Positions 1 through 15,522 of a DNA stretch of 64,000 bases are shown in pieces. The stretch is from Ancylostoma caninum (taxonomy: Eukaryota; Nematoda; Chromadorea; Rhabditida; Ancylostomatidae), in NCBI GenBank assembly GCA_037903475.1, contig JBAJFG010000240.1, forward strand, positions 1 to 64,000, given 5' to 3'. A program made the position numbers and the translations under genes. Below the pieces are notes generated by a model, which worked only from the letters and a program-made list of their open reading frames with translations, did no database searches and had not been told where the DNA came from. The stretch's first letter is position 1. Each line of letters starts with the position of its first letter.

Positions 1-1581
1 GACAACCTAATAGTTTTGAGTTAGTTCTAGTTTTGGTATTAAGTTATGCTCTCAGTCTTACTCGGCTCTCAAGAATATCCTAGCTATCGTGTCGCCAATC
101 AAAATGACTGAATAAACCATTATGTTAATACAGAACATGTGCATCAAACAATATCCTGTAAACGTCGTGGGTGCAACTCGATCTACAAAACTATTTAGCA
201 ACCAAGAATATAGATGAGATTAAAAGTAAATTGTATGATGCTAGCAGTGCTCGAAATAACGTGAAAACGCACACCGTCGCATAACAATAGCACATTGCCT
301 CGTCTCAGTCACTGCAACAACCAGCTGGCAGAACCGACCCGCCTCGATGTTGGCCGTGGGCCAATTTACAGTGGATAGCGTTAGATTTAATAACAACCAG
401 AAGATCAAGTGATGATAGATTTTGTTACACCTCAATTTATACAGCATAGAGTGTGACCCACAAAATGACAGTAGCGAAAACTCCGACACTTCTTACTGCT
501 GGACTTCCGGGCCAGGGATATCAACGACGTCTACGGGGAAACCATCTTTGGCCTAGAAGACCCTGCGTTCTGAAAATGCGGTTTGAAGAACGATGGGACG
601 ACTATTCGCTAAGGTTTGCCCTAAATGTAAAGAAGAATCACAGCGGATGGTAACTCTCAGCAACTACTAAATTCAGCTGATCCAGTTTGTGAGAAAACAC
701 CCAAAGGGCTCGGTCAGAGGTCACGCTTCACAATGTGAACACGCAACACCTCTGGGGTAATTTCGTCAAAACCATAATCGAAGTTCTGGAATGGAGTGTG
801 ATTCTACTCGTACCAGCTCTACGCGCTTTAGGCTCTCGCCGACCACTTTGTTTTTCCACTTTCCTTGAAATCTTCTAAAGCTCCATTGAAGAGCTGCAGT
901 CGAGGGCCACAAATTGAGTCGTCTCAAACAATGTGGCCTTTCACGGAGATGAAACTGAGGAGCTCTTCGGCCCCTTGCAGTATTAGCAAAGGAGGAAATG
1001 GCCTACGTGGATCACTTGCTATTGATTTAACCTGTCTGCAAATATCAGTAGTTTTCATCCCCATGGAAAACAGCACGAATTTATTGCCCAACCCAATATT
1101 TGGGATCAAGACTGAGCATGCATGTAGCCACGGAAGCTTCCAAGCTACGAGAAATCTGATGAGAGCTATGTAAGTCCAGAATGATATGTCATTACGTACA
1201 TACCGTGTATGTCTCGAAATCACTTTTTCTTCAACCGAAGTAGCATGACCTTCGTAACCAAATAATTCACTCAACCTACTTTTACGGTGACCTCACCTGA
1301 CAGTACAGCACAAAGGATAAGCACATTTATAATAACTCGTAAAGCACATTTATAATAACTAGTAAAATAAACAGTCACCGAGAAGAAAAGGAATCACAAT
1401 AGCACTGCTTGAATTTTTCTTGCTTGTGATTCTTAAGCGAACAATGATAGAACATTATGAGGAAATCTAAACTTATGCGTAATAGCTTGTTCGAAAAACA
1501 AAGCACTAAGGGTTTCTATTGAACCTATCTACATTTGTACAAACAAAAATCGAAGCGCTTCCAAAAATAAGATAGAATTGT
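1..1581. other. Intergenic stretch, no supported gene
   Basis: This stretch lies 3' of the LANCL-like gene. Open frames here are under about 120 codons, overlap on both strands and show no motif I recognise. The only structure I see is a pair of direct repeats of about 23 bp (1321-1343 and 1344-1366) that differ at one base. No clear AATAAA on the minus strand was found just beyond the stop at 1582. Confidence 0.5.
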
Positions 1582-3918
<2,337 letters not shown>

Positions 3919-3924
3919 CTGGAA
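3919..3924 (-). promoter_or_regulatory. Splice acceptor directly before LANCL start codon
   Basis: On the minus strand, TTCCAG ends immediately before the ATG at 3918. It could receive a spliced leader by trans-splicing or end a 5'UTR intron. It favours ATG 3918 over the in-frame ATG at 3933, which would lie upstream of the acceptor and be spliced away. Confidence 0.55.
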
Positions 3925-3933
3925 TATGTTCAT

Positions 3934-4655
3934 AAATGAGAACAGTGAGCCATCCGAACGTATGGGTCATGCACTCGATGACGCCAGTATTATTCGTATT
4001 CTGAATCCTTTGTAGACTTACAGACTTTTTGTGAGAGATACTATTTAAACAACACGTACAAAAACGCTACGACTAGCTAGAAGCTCCATGAACGCTGATG
4101 TGCTCTAGATTAGTGTTGGACTACTGACATATTAACTGCGGTATGTAGAATAACAGGATCACAACTTCAACGGTCCGCGATTGGAAAATGCACATCCTCT
4201 TCCCACGAAAACAAAAACGGAAAAAACAACCGTGAATGCAGAAACAGCGCGCCCTAGTACGCAATATTTCGTCGAATACTACCCCTCGCGGACGGCAAGG
4301 CCCCACCATGGATGATCCCGTGCTTCATGAGAGGGTCAAGAATCGCGAATGATCTCGGGAATGATTCTGGGCCGATCCCACTTCGATTCCTTCATTTTTA
4401 TGCAAGGATATAGATCTTCTCCGGTAGCAACCTTACTAAAGCGAACTATATGCAGCTCGGCAGCATATTTAGGTTGATTGAACATTCTACGGGAAATTTT
4501 CACTATGCTCACTTCCGCGAGGGGACTTTCTTCACTGGATCCAGCCTGACGCATGCACGTGTGTATTAAAGAGACTACTGAAGTTGCCTTTCAACCAATG
4601 CAAATCTGCGATCGATAGGCCTCCCGTTTCCCATCGACTTGTGGGCGAAAAGTTA
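3934..4655. other. Intergenic stretch, no supported gene
   Basis: This is the region 5' of the LANCL-like gene and before the satellite. A 72-codon minus-strand open frame (4554-4336) has no recognisable motif. I see no promoter element or RNA gene. Confidence 0.4.
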
Positions 4656-5500
4656 GCAAAGCTATTTCGGTGACATTGAATCGACGTATTCGTACAAAGT
4701 GGTTGTCATCTTCATACTCAGCATATCGAGGTACCCCAGGAGAGATGTCTTCACCGCTTCATTGGGCGGAAGAGCCAAAAATCAATAAAATCGAAAAACC
4801 GATAATTCATGCAAAATGTTTGTCATATTCCTATTCAGCGTATTGAAAAACCCCAGAAAACATGTCTCTGTCCGTCCCCGAGCGAAAATGGGGAAAAATC
4901 GATAAAATCAATAAATCAATATTTTGTGCAAAATGGTTGTCATTCTTATTCAGCGTGTTGAGAAACCCCAGTAGACATGCCTCTACCACCCCATGATCAA
5001 GAATAGCGAAAAATCAATAAAATCAATAAAGTAGACATGCCTCTACCACCCCATGATCAAGAATAGCGAAAAATCAATAAAATCAATAAATCGATGAATT
5101 GGCGCGAAATGGTTGTCATATTCGTGTTCAGCGCATTGAGGTACCCCAGTAGACATGCCTCTACCACCCCATGATCAAGAATAGCGAAAAATCAATAAAA
5201 TCAATAAATCGATGAATTGGCGCGAAATGGTTGTCATATTCGTGTTCAGCGCATTGAGGTACCCCAGTAGACATGCCTCTACCACCCCATGATCAAGAAT
5301 AGCGAAAAATCAATAAAATCAATAAATCGATAAATTGGCGCAAAATGGTTGTCATATTCGTGTTCAGCGCATTGAGATACCCCAGTAGGCATGTTCTCGC
5401 TAGTCCCTGGTCAAGAAGAGCGAAAAGCCAATAAGATCGATATAATCGATAAACCAATCGATAATCCCAGGTCCAAAGTAGCCTATAACCTCCGCCAGCC
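4656..5500. repeat. 118-bp tandem satellite array
   Basis: Successive units start with GTAGACATGCC at 5031, 5149 and 5267, and with the variant GTAGGCATGTT at 5385, exactly 118 bp apart. A shortened 60-bp unit starts at 4971, and more diverged units extend back to about 4656. Each unit carries a CAATAAAATCAATAAATCGAT core and the phrase GTTGTCATATTCGTGTTCAGCGC. Similarity is highest in the middle of the array and decays to both sides, as expected for a tandem array homogenised by unequal exchange. A related block lies at 29260-29660. Confidence 0.9.
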
Positions 5501-5571
5501 AGTGGAGAGTCTACCTGCAAAATTTGGTCCCGATCGGTTCATTCTCCGCGATTTCTATTCGGAACACACAA

Positions 5572-5612
<41 letters not shown>

Positions 5613-5642
5613 AACAAACTTTCGCTTTTATATATACAGATA
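5501..5642 (+). repeat. Satellite tail with (CA)n microsatellite
   Basis: This segment follows the satellite and includes an interrupted (CA)n run at about 5567-5612. It ends TTTTATATATACAGAT. The same order (GATCGGT..ATTCTCCGCGATTTC, CA run, ACAAACTTTC, TATATATACAGAT) recurs at 29733-29818, so the tail and satellite belong to one dispersed element rather than being a chance neighbour. Confidence 0.8.
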
Positions 5643-7982
5643 TCAAAAGCGGATCATTCTGGAGCTCACTCGAGAATTGAAGTGCACGAACTCAAGCTGC
5701 CAATCCAAAACGAAGCTCAAATTGCTAGTAGGCTTGTCCAACATAGCAGGCTGTACCTGAAATCTGCTAAATGATTTACAGACGCTCAGAATTCCGACGT
5801 GGATGATTTCCAACTATGGCGACGATGGAACGATGCTTTGGAATAGTGACAAGAGAATGGCAGGCAAAATGATGCGGCAAATCGTGATCAGCGTCTGAAA
5901 CTATCCCTGTGTGTAAAAAAAATGGGAAGACTCTGCAGGATACCTTAACTACCCTATGTCCACTGATCCGTTGTAACTGTGCACCTCACGCATGTACTGC
6001 TCTGTGACGTGCTCTTGGAAAAAACGGGCGCAACTCCTGATGGAGACAAGATTCGGAGGAGACGAAAACGGATTTGAAATCAGCGTCGTGAGATGCACAA
6101 GCGAGCCAATTCATAGCTCGCTACGGATGGTATGGAGGGTCCACTGCCGAATTATCCTACCCTTGCTGAAACGGTTGGAGGTTAACTTGTGAGCTTCTGT
6201 AGACTAGCATTACACTGAACACGCTCTCTAACCATATTTATTTATTTATTTATTTATTTATTCAATGGACATGAAGTGCGCCAAGTAAAAAACAGAGGTG
6301 TAAATTACAGTAAGGCACAGTTGGTAGGAAGAAAAAACTTGAGAAAAGAAAAGAAGAGCAAACATTTGCGACAATTGAAGAAAAAGAGAAAGAGAAAGTC
6401 ATTTAGAATGCATCAATAACGCATAAAAACGTGATGCATACAAAACCTGATTGTGTTGAAAGAAATAATCCATTTGTAAACAGTATATGATAAACCTCTC
6501 AAGAACCTTTGCCGCATCATTTCTATACGAAAGAGATATTGAATTTCAAGTGTAAATGAAGTTATCAAGAGTGTGTTTATTAACGATATATGAAAAGTAA
6601 GAAAACCTGAACTTTAATGGTTAGCAATGGGTATAGGTTATTGTCTCGAATTTCCTTTGTAAACTTAAACAGATTCGAATTGATTTTGCCCATTGTGAAT
6701 TCTAATGTTATATTGGAATTTCATATTATCATTGTCTGTTCAGTTTTCATTTCGTGCATGAACCTTATAGGAAATCTAAACATTGAGATAGGCTTCCTTC
6801 TGTTCACATCAGTAAGGTGAAGGGAACCTACTAAATTTTTTTTTCTAAAGGCATGTATGAAATGTGCACATATGTATTTCGTAACATACCCGCTAAATGT
6901 TTAGGTTTAAAATTTGCAATTGGTTTTGAATTGGGTGTTATGAATCGAGAAAAAAAATCGAATAAGTGTTATTATAATAATTTGAGTTTGGTTGAGTGAA
7001 GGAGTGAGACATTCTCGGCACAGTCAATCACCTGCTTTAGAAAAGCAATCATACCTTGCAGACATGTGGCTTCTTAGCAATCCGTCCCCAATTACACCAC
7101 TTTCGCTGACTTCTGGCCGCTATCTCGCTTCTAGTTTCCATATCTAACTTTCACTATGACAACAGTCGGTTGTTTTGCGGGCAGAATTGACTGGTTTCAT
7201 AACAGGTTCCCCAGCTATGGCTTCCTCGTCTATGGTTTTTATTCACAATCATTCTTTGTTTGATTGACTGACTATCCCAGTGTGCATGATGGATTTCTCA
7301 CCTCTGGATAGTTTTGGAGACAGCTTCCACTGTTCATGGACATCCTCCCTGAGAAGAAAGTTTGCGAAGAATTCCGAGAATCCACTCTTCAAAGTGTGCA
7401 TTTTCTGGCAACGCATATTTATGCAGTTTTCTGCTTTCTCACTTCAAAAAAAAAACCACGTTCCTCGCAAAACATTCCATTTTTTTCTGATATTCGAGCA
7501 TTATGAAGGAAACGCTCTAGGAAGCGTGATGTCCTTATAGAATTGTATTATTTGTAGTCGTGGGAAACGCAGCTGTTATTCTCAGCGCATTTGTTCGCGC
7601 TACAATTCTGTTGATGTCGATCGCATCGCGTGGAAAGTCATGCCAAGCCTCTCAGAAGCAAAAAACTGTTTGCCTCTTCCTCATTGGAAGATAACAACTG
7701 AATGAATTCCTTACTGGAAGATAACAGCTGAATGATTCCTTCTCAAAAATACACTATCGGCAGCAACGCTGTCCCTTCAAAACAGAAAAAAACCGATGTT
7801 CTTTCAATTCATCATTTTGAGTTCATCTTCAAAGTTCATCACAAACCTTTTGAAGGTAATGGCATGGATTACTTGTTGGTTACTTGTTCTTACACATTTC
7901 TTTCCCTACATGACTGTTATGTCTTGGAACTTTCTTATTTATATGAATTAATCTTATATCTTTCGTTTATTCTGTTTATTAT
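5643..7982. other. Intergenic stretch, no supported gene
   Basis: Only short overlapping open frames occur and no family motif is seen. A simple (TTTA)n run lies at about 6235-6263. A short direct duplication around AAGATAACA(A/G)CTGAATGA sits at about 7688-7738, just before the large inverted repeat. Confidence 0.4.
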
Positions 7983-8178
7983 AGTGAACGAATAAACGAA
8001 TGGCTGAATGAATGAGCGAGTGAGCGAATGGATCAGAGCAAAAAGAATGGACAAAAATAAGAAGATAAAAGAAGATATCGTTTATTATTTTTTTATCTTC
8101 TTATTTTTGTCCATTCTTTTTGGTCTGATCCCTTCGCTCACTCGCTCATTCATTCAACCATTCGTTTATTCGTTCACT
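7983..8178. repeat. Near-perfect inverted repeat with 88-bp arms
   Basis: The left arm (7983-8070) and the right arm (8091-8178) are reverse complements with only about four mismatches, around a 20-bp spacer (8071-8090). The arms begin AGTGAACGAATAAACG and contain GAAT/GAGC-rich repeats plus an A/T-rich inner part. Transcribed, it would fold into a hairpin of about 88 bp. No transposase, target duplication or coding frame was found, and open frames across it are chance. It could be a foldback element, a replication-derived palindrome or a small-RNA precursor. Confidence 0.92.
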
Positions 8179-11100
8179 CATTAATTCAATCATTCAACCA
8201 TTCATTCATTCTTCATTCACTTTTGGTTAGTTCCCACCCTTCACTTTTGTTCCTTTCGTATTCTCAGTAAAATTTCATTTTCCATCAGCCGTCTGCTCCT
8301 CACCTCGTCTTCTTTATTTCACACTTTCGAATCTTGTTTCACTTCTTTCATTCTATTCATCTTCTGCTCGTACACTTCTACCAATATCTCCTTCCTTTCG
8401 TCCCTCTCTTCCTATTTCCTATTCATCGTTTCTTTCTTCCTCCTCTATTCCCTACGATCTCACCATTGCCCATTTCCCTTACTAATCGCTTATTCGTCAT
8501 CATTCACTTCCTTCCTCATTGGTCATCTCGAAACAACAATGTTACCAATATTTTTTATCTGAAGATGATCCAAAACCAGCTCGTAAACTCTTCAAGCGCG
8601 GGGTCAGACTCTATAAGTGTGTTTTCTGATCAAGCTCCCACGCCGTACCGTATGCCAAGTCATGGAATATTTACAAGAACGTTATCCTGAGAGAAAAACA
8701 TCCTGAGTGTGTTATTCCCTCACTTGAGGACGAATCAAGGGAATAGAAGGTAAAAGGATGTGGTGTGCAGCCGATTTACCTGCTTTTTCATTATTGTAGC
8801 TCAGGTCGAGAGCAGAGCTAGGGGAAGAACACGTTGACAAATTTGAATCACCTCTTCTTTCCATCGCTTCATTCCCTTCGGCTCCCTTTTTCTGTAAGGG
8901 CATAGTCATCAATGAGCAATTCATTCTTTGCAAACGGCTTCGTTTCATTGCAAAGAACTGTTCGATAACGTTTTGAAACCGCTTCTCGACATGCTAACGT
9001 GCATTCTGTGATTTGATAAGGGCCTTTTTCTTCTACATACATATAAATATTCCTCTTTCCTACGTCGCTAGCTATGCGTTGAACTGTGTGTGTTTTCTGG
9101 ATTCGAGCGTTCCCTGGATGCTATCAAGCAAAATGACCTTTCGTGGTGTGTTTTTGAGTTCTGCTATTATTCGTCATTGATTTACTTACTGTTGAGTATT
9201 GATTTCTTCCGGAGACTTGCTTGTGGAAAGTCACCGGTCATGTAGAGCGAGTGTAAACCTAGCTCCTTTACAGAGTTTTGTACGCATGATCGTATCTAAC
9301 AGTATTCATGCCACTGTTATACGTGTGTTCTCGTTTTTTTGGAAAAATTGTGATGGCTCTGTTATCAACATTACTGTAATGCTGCCATTATTTAATAGTG
9401 AGAAGTAAGGGAAGCAAGCTGCACTCATTGTTCTCCTTCTATTAGGTTGCCGTAAAATTCTTACCCCCAAATTTAAAAATAAATGATCCACCTTCAAATT
9501 CATCTATCTACTCTAGTCAGCACATCTGAACAACTTTTGTGGTTGCCCCTGATTATTTCTCAGCCAAGTTTGGTTGTCCGATGATTTCTTGGAATAGGTT
9601 TGCTCAACTGGTGTCATCCATCCTCCATCCATCACCTGCGTTTTTCTTGTCCCATGCAACCAGTTTGGTCTGACTTCTAGGGCGTTCTGACTAACAACAT
9701 CTGCTCGTTTTGTTTCACTCGACATTCTTCATTTCTTTGGTCAATTAACTTTTTGATTTAACAGCAAAGGCTCTCTAGTCATATTTTAACTTGATATCCG
9801 AGGAAAACCTATCTTTTGTTCTTTAATTATTAGGTTGGCGGAAAAGTTTCCAGCTACTTCATTTCCGTCTTGTCAAGTCTTCAAAACTTCTCTAGGACCT
9901 TTTTTAGAGCATATACATGGTCCAGCCTGTAATCTACTTTTACCAAGTTTCTCTTGGCAATTTATCACGATTACGGGCGAGAAAATCGTCATTGACTTCA
10001 AGCATGTTCGTCCGCCCCGTCTTTACGGATTCAGGAAACACAGGGACGCACGCGAAGCGGTGGGTAATATACGCTATACAATAGGCCCCTCACCTCTCTC
10101 TAAATAAACCGCAGGCGTTTGGTTCCCCGGGTTTACAGACTGCGATTTTGGCTTGAGTTAAACCAGGATCTCACGAACTCACGAACAGGTTGTAGTGCTC
10201 AGCGAGCTCCTCCTGATGATGATTGAGAAGAATCCATGGACTGATATCCATATCCCGGCAGAGGAACTTATATATTTTATTAGGTGATAACGTTATTAAT
10301 GAGGCTATCACGTGTAGTAGCTGCTCATCTGCACTGCCTTGAAAAGGCAGGGTAATAGGACGTATGGGTTCATCATTGTCTGAGTGACGGCTGGTTCCAG
10401 TTACAATGAGATGCGTTCCTGAACTCTGTAACATTTTCACAAACTCTCGCTTGGCTCGACAACATGGATACCGGTGCCGAGAAGTGGATTCCCTAGGTAA
10501 TTCACACAAAAAAGTGCTGATAGCTCAGACTCTGCAACCGTTGGTTCCATTGCCAAAACCAAAACTACCACATCGAAAGATTCTTCAAGCACCTTGCATA
10601 TGGGCACATTATATGTTTGCTTGTGGAGTCAATAGTGCATAGCAAAGGGACAACTCTTGAACTTTTATATCATGCTTGATGAGGGAAAAATAAAGGGTGT
10701 GGAGCAGTTATGTCTGGAAAGGGGTTTGGCCAAGCTCTGCGAATGGTCAGTTCACTCAATCGACTATTCACAGGGTCCGTCAGCACCACCCACTTCAGGT
10801 ATGACGCTCTACACCCAAGAATAAAAGACGTGCTACTAACTACAACGAACAACGCCAATGATGAGCTCTATTGCTTTTATGCGATCTCTTCCATTCCTGA
10901 ATTTTTTGCCTAAAAAAGTGAAGAAGGGTGGAAACGCGCTATCATCGACACCCAAGGAGGTCTGGGCTGAAAGACAGCGAACGCTGCAATTCACTGCTCG
11001 TAAATTTTCACCCTGCACTCTGCACTGCAACGAAAATGAAAAGTGCTGAGCAATTACTACCGCAGATGGGCAAAAAAGTGTATCATTATCTTTCACCAAT

Positions 11101-14100
11101 AATCCTGTTCTTTCGTTTTTTTTTGCCAATTAACGTGGACGGTGTCAGGATAACATTCGGCTGTATAACTACAGCCGCTATGAATGGGTGTTACAGGGTG
11201 GTCCAGAAGTTTTGCTACGAATTGCTGCAAAAGTTTCGTTCTTGTGCTTCAGAGTCATGTGATAGGAATCCACACCAGGCCTAATTTACCATTAGAACAA
11301 GTGATTCATATCTGTGCATAATATGTTTTCCTATGATTAATAGCATGGAACCCGCAAAATGCTTCTCATCTATTTTCGCTGAAAAAAAGCTTTTGTAGAC
11401 AAGTTTAGAAGCAGTTGGGAACATAAAATTTATGAAATAAAAGTACGTATGATCGAATAATGCAGGAGATGCATCCAATTTAGAGGACTAGGTTTTGAAT
11501 GGCCTGAAATTTCGGAATTTCGATATCGATGAGGAATTACAACGCTTGTGGAATAATAGGGAGAGGTTTAGGACCCCCCTCCCTTTCTCTTTTTCCTCAC
11601 GACATTTGAATTTTTAGGACTGGATTCCTAATGAATGATTGAATTAACTGATTCGGTAGTTATTTGTCCTAATGACGATGACAACGAAAACCTGCACTGA
11701 AATCTTGATTTTTCTCTAAAATTTTTCTCGCTACCTCGCAAGTTTTCAGGGCTAGTTTGTGGTCAAAAAGCAATTCACTTCTAGGCCTATTGAGCGAGAT
11801 TAAGCTCTATAAAAATGTAAATATTGCAGAGAAATACACCTGTACAGGATCCTCAAAAACTTGTTGTCACGGTACATTCGGACAGGCCTTTTCACCCGCA
11901 TGTTTCAGAAAAAAATTCTCTCGGATGCAGTAATACTTGACTTTACGATTGTTCATTTACACTACTTTGCGGGTGGAGAGATTGTATACATTCGTGCTCA
12001 CTTATGCAATAATGATGACTCACAAGCGGACGCGAATACTTATAATGCTTACTCATAGTGAGTAATTGTATTTGAAGCCTGCGTCGACTGCAGTATTTCC
12101 CACAGCAACCAGGCTCACCAATGTTCTCTCCTCTTTGGAAATTCCATGTTTCTTCCAGGCATTGGAGCCATTTCCTGGATCTTCTCAAGTAATCAGACGG
12201 ATAGTACGTAATGTCGGGAGTAAATGTCGCAGTAGGATAACTAATGAGCGCATTAGACAGAGATAACATTTCAAGAGAAAATGCTTGTCTAAGCATTCTT
12301 TTCTGAACAAATCATACATTATTGCTCATGCTGGAAAAGAAAACAGAGCTTTGTTTACCGACAATAACGCTGACCGTCGCGTGCCTTTCACCATGTATGC
12401 ATAGGGGTGAAGTAAGTAGTTAGGTAATCAAGCAATCTCTTTTTAACAAGCTGTTATTCAATTCCAACGGTGCATTTGAATGCTTCCTTGAATGGGTCGC
12501 TCAGGTTCTTTTCTTGGCTTTCGTATCTTCTTTCTGAGCTCTCAGAATGTCTTTAGAAGAAATTTTCAAAGAAATTTTCATTTTGATGGCACTACCCATC
12601 GGAAATTTTACGAACAATATTTTGGCGTAATCGTAGGTTTTTAACCACGAAGAACACGAAGGCAAGGTTAAAGTGGTCAGTTCTGTCAGAACCCATGAAA
12701 AAATTACCTTCAGATGCTTAAAACTTGCTGTTCTAGTCAGGCTCAAACTACTTAAATCTTCAGGCAAGGAAATTATAGTGATTCATACTTTTAACTACTC
12801 CAATCGTCTTTTCTGGACGTCTGTCAGCTCAGATCCTTTCTCTTTATCTGCACCTCTCAAGCGAATGCTATTCCTCACAGCCACGTTTCTCAAAATGGCA
12901 AGCTTATTTCTCATCATTTGTTTCTCCAGGAAGTCAGCAGACTCCCCGCCTCTTATTCTTCCGGATGTTATTTTGTTAGTTTTTGATCCCGTCGCGGCTT
13001 CCAGGAATTTAGCGGGGCTCTGCCATATGTACATCGAATTATTACCGTTCTTTGTGCGCATTAGCACCTGCGCAAGTCTTTTTTTTTGCCTATAAAGTTA
13101 CGTTATTAATCGAATATGTGAAATACAGCATGCGTCGTCGCCCTGCAGAATTGAACTTTGGTATCTTATTTGATGCAGACTTTAGTTTTCACAGCGTGCC
13201 GTCTTCTTTCTCTTTCGACAGATTCACAGTTCGGCCGACGTTTCATTGAAATTCACTGTCAACAACCCAATTATATGATAAATGTGGTGAATTTTAGCAC
13301 TTTTTATCTCTTTTCTAAACTCTCTATTGTCGCTACAACCCCATAAACGACGCTATCAATTTTTTTCCTCAGGACCTCTCAGACAAAAAACCTTTGAAAG
13401 GTGGAATCCATTGAGTTGAAGCTAAAACAAAAGAAAAAAAACTGAAAAATGATGGTTAGAATGAAAAAAAAAACTGGAAAATGGTGGTGAGTATCCAAGG
13501 ACCATTAAATCCACAATAACTTGAATAATGAAAGGCTTCAGCAGCTGCTTTTCCAGGGTGGTGGTTACGATGAGTAGTTTTGTAAGTTTTTGCTGCTTAT
13601 TACATGTAGAAGCTTGTTGACTAGTAGTCCTGGACGATTCTTTGCTTGCAATTTGCTCAAGAGACTCCTAGAAGTACCCATTCTCATCCCATCCATAACT
13701 TCTCGGCATTGTATCCTGCTTCTCTTGTGTATAGATCTTTGTGATGGAATCGCTCCATACATGTTCGTGGGCTTATATGGGCTGACTAATGTTTCGAAGG
13801 AGACTTCACTGGCATGACTCCTGCAAAAAATCGAAGCACCCTTTCACTATCATTTCTAGCAATAAGAGCAGCAGTTCACACGTACAAACCACAGGTGTCC
13901 TCGATGCACTTTCTTATCGCTAAGGTGTTCCACTTTTTCTACGACTTAACTGCAGTTTAAATGGATTTAGGTGCCACAGGACGTTAAATGCAATCACTCT
14001 ATTATCACCCGACCAGGAGGTTAGCTATTTTCTAGAAAGGTCCAGCAACCATTGCCTTATCGCTTGACGACATTCATATTTCTTTATTTTAGGAGTTCCG

Positions 14101-15522
14101 TGTGGGCTTTTTAGTCATCTAACAGCTTATTTAGATAAGTACTAGTAAGGAACCGGGCAGAAACTTGAGAAAAACCCACATAATGAAATCTATGCAGTTT
14201 ATTTCATGTAAGCATATCTTAAAAATGTAATTCTCTTCATTTCCACTATTGCAGTTCTTCATGCTTTCTATTTCCGCTCAGATTATCCAAGGTCTCGGCT
14301 GCCACAGAGAATCCACGGATAAGTCGTCTTCATTGTGAGGAAATCTGGGAGCATTGACATATCCTTTGTGTGAAATCGACGTTATGGTAGCGCATGTGCC
14401 TCTCACTTTATCTTCAATACATATTTTTTTTTGTTTCGCAAGGAATTTTCCAGGGCTACTGGGAAATTTAAGTGAGTCACTCACTCTGTTTGCTCAACAA
14501 GGTGGCGCTGTACGTATAAATGAGTGTCATCGCTGCGAAAGAGCATTGTTTGGTACCAAAACCCTTAAATCGTTTGACAGCTCTCAAAAGACATAACCCG
14601 AAATTTCTATGATCTACATTCACAGTCTTTGGTTTATAAGGGCCTGAAGAAATATGTAAGAAGCACCTCCGAGATTTTCGGGACCTGGTTCCACTGTCCT
14701 TGGTTTATTGAGACCTCAAAGTTCGAGAAACATGTACCGAAATTCTTGGGACCTATGGTGCATGATTCGATAGCGTCTCAGGAAACAAGTAAAACAATTA
14801 CAAAACAAAACAAATAAGTAATAAACAAGATCCTGACCTAAAGCTGAACAGAAAACATCAATTAGGCAATACCCTCCTGAATAATTATCATCAAAGTTAA
14901 TCATTGCTTAAAAATAGCTGATTAATTATCAGTTATCCATTTAATTAATGGCTAACTTTCATCATTTTTCTCACTAGCCTGTTTTCCCTCGGGCTTCATG
15001 TGTCCTCAACATGTTTTTACTTTTCCGGCTAATCAACTTAGCCGTTCCTTAATAGAATAGCTTATCTTTTCTAGAAGGATTAGCTTCCGAGAACATTCGA
15101 GAATAGCTTCCCAGAGAAAGCCTGCCTTTCCGCGAAAATTCTTATTGGTTTCTTATTGATACGACTCAGAATCCTGTAATTTGAGCGCTCACAGGATGAC
15201 TCAACACTTCGCTGGTGTTAATTGCATGTATTGAACTTCCATCCTTCTCGGAATTCTACACGATCGCATCCCTATGTAGAACTCGTTATAATGTACTCCG
15301 TTGGCTAGGATCTGTGCATCTTCCAGGATTTTATTTTGTTTTTTTTTTTCAGTAAATTTAGCAACAGGATGTTGAGCTATTTTTCCATATTTTTCCACCT
15401 CTACCTGAGGTCTTTTATACTCCCACCTGTTTTCTACTTAAACTGTTTCATACAAGAACTTATCACGTGAAAAAGTGGTGTACTCTTGGAACGGAATATC
15501 ATCACACAACACCATTCCAGGA
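8179..15522. other. Long intergenic stretch, no supported gene
   Basis: The part at about 8180-8530 is pyrimidine-rich (CATT/TTCC-rich). Two similar phrases, TATTAGGTTGCCG and TATTAGGTTGGCG, occur near 9440 and 9830 and resemble mariner ends, but no partner or transposase was seen. Open frames at 10509-10171 (minus, 112 aa), 12673-13095 (plus, 140 aa) and 13067-12795 (minus, 90 aa) show no known domain or convincing exon borders. Two diverged repeats around CTTTGGTTTAT lie at about 14625-14690 and 14697-14765. Confidence 0.4.
15515..15520 (+). promoter_or_regulatory. Splice acceptor 2 nt before SDR start codon
   Basis: TTCCAG ends 2 nt before the ATG at 15523. It may be a trans-splice site for a spliced leader or the end of a 5'UTR intron. 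It argues against the upstream in-frame ATG at 15475 as the start. Confidence 0.55.

Noticed and set aside
4336..4554. 72-aa minus-strand open frame upstream of LANCL
   Set aside because: No domain, no splice link to the LANCL exons, and no start context beyond chance.
5391..5774. Two open frames with HTHTHT repeats
   Set aside because: They are produced by the CA microsatellite in the satellite tail, not by a gene.
8334..8690. Open frame of 118 aa
   Set aside because: It lies in a pyrimidine-rich low-complexity stretch; the residues reflect base composition only.
12673..13095. 140-aa plus-strand and 90-aa minus-strand open frames
   Set aside because: No recognised motif, no consistent splice partners, and both strands are open at once.
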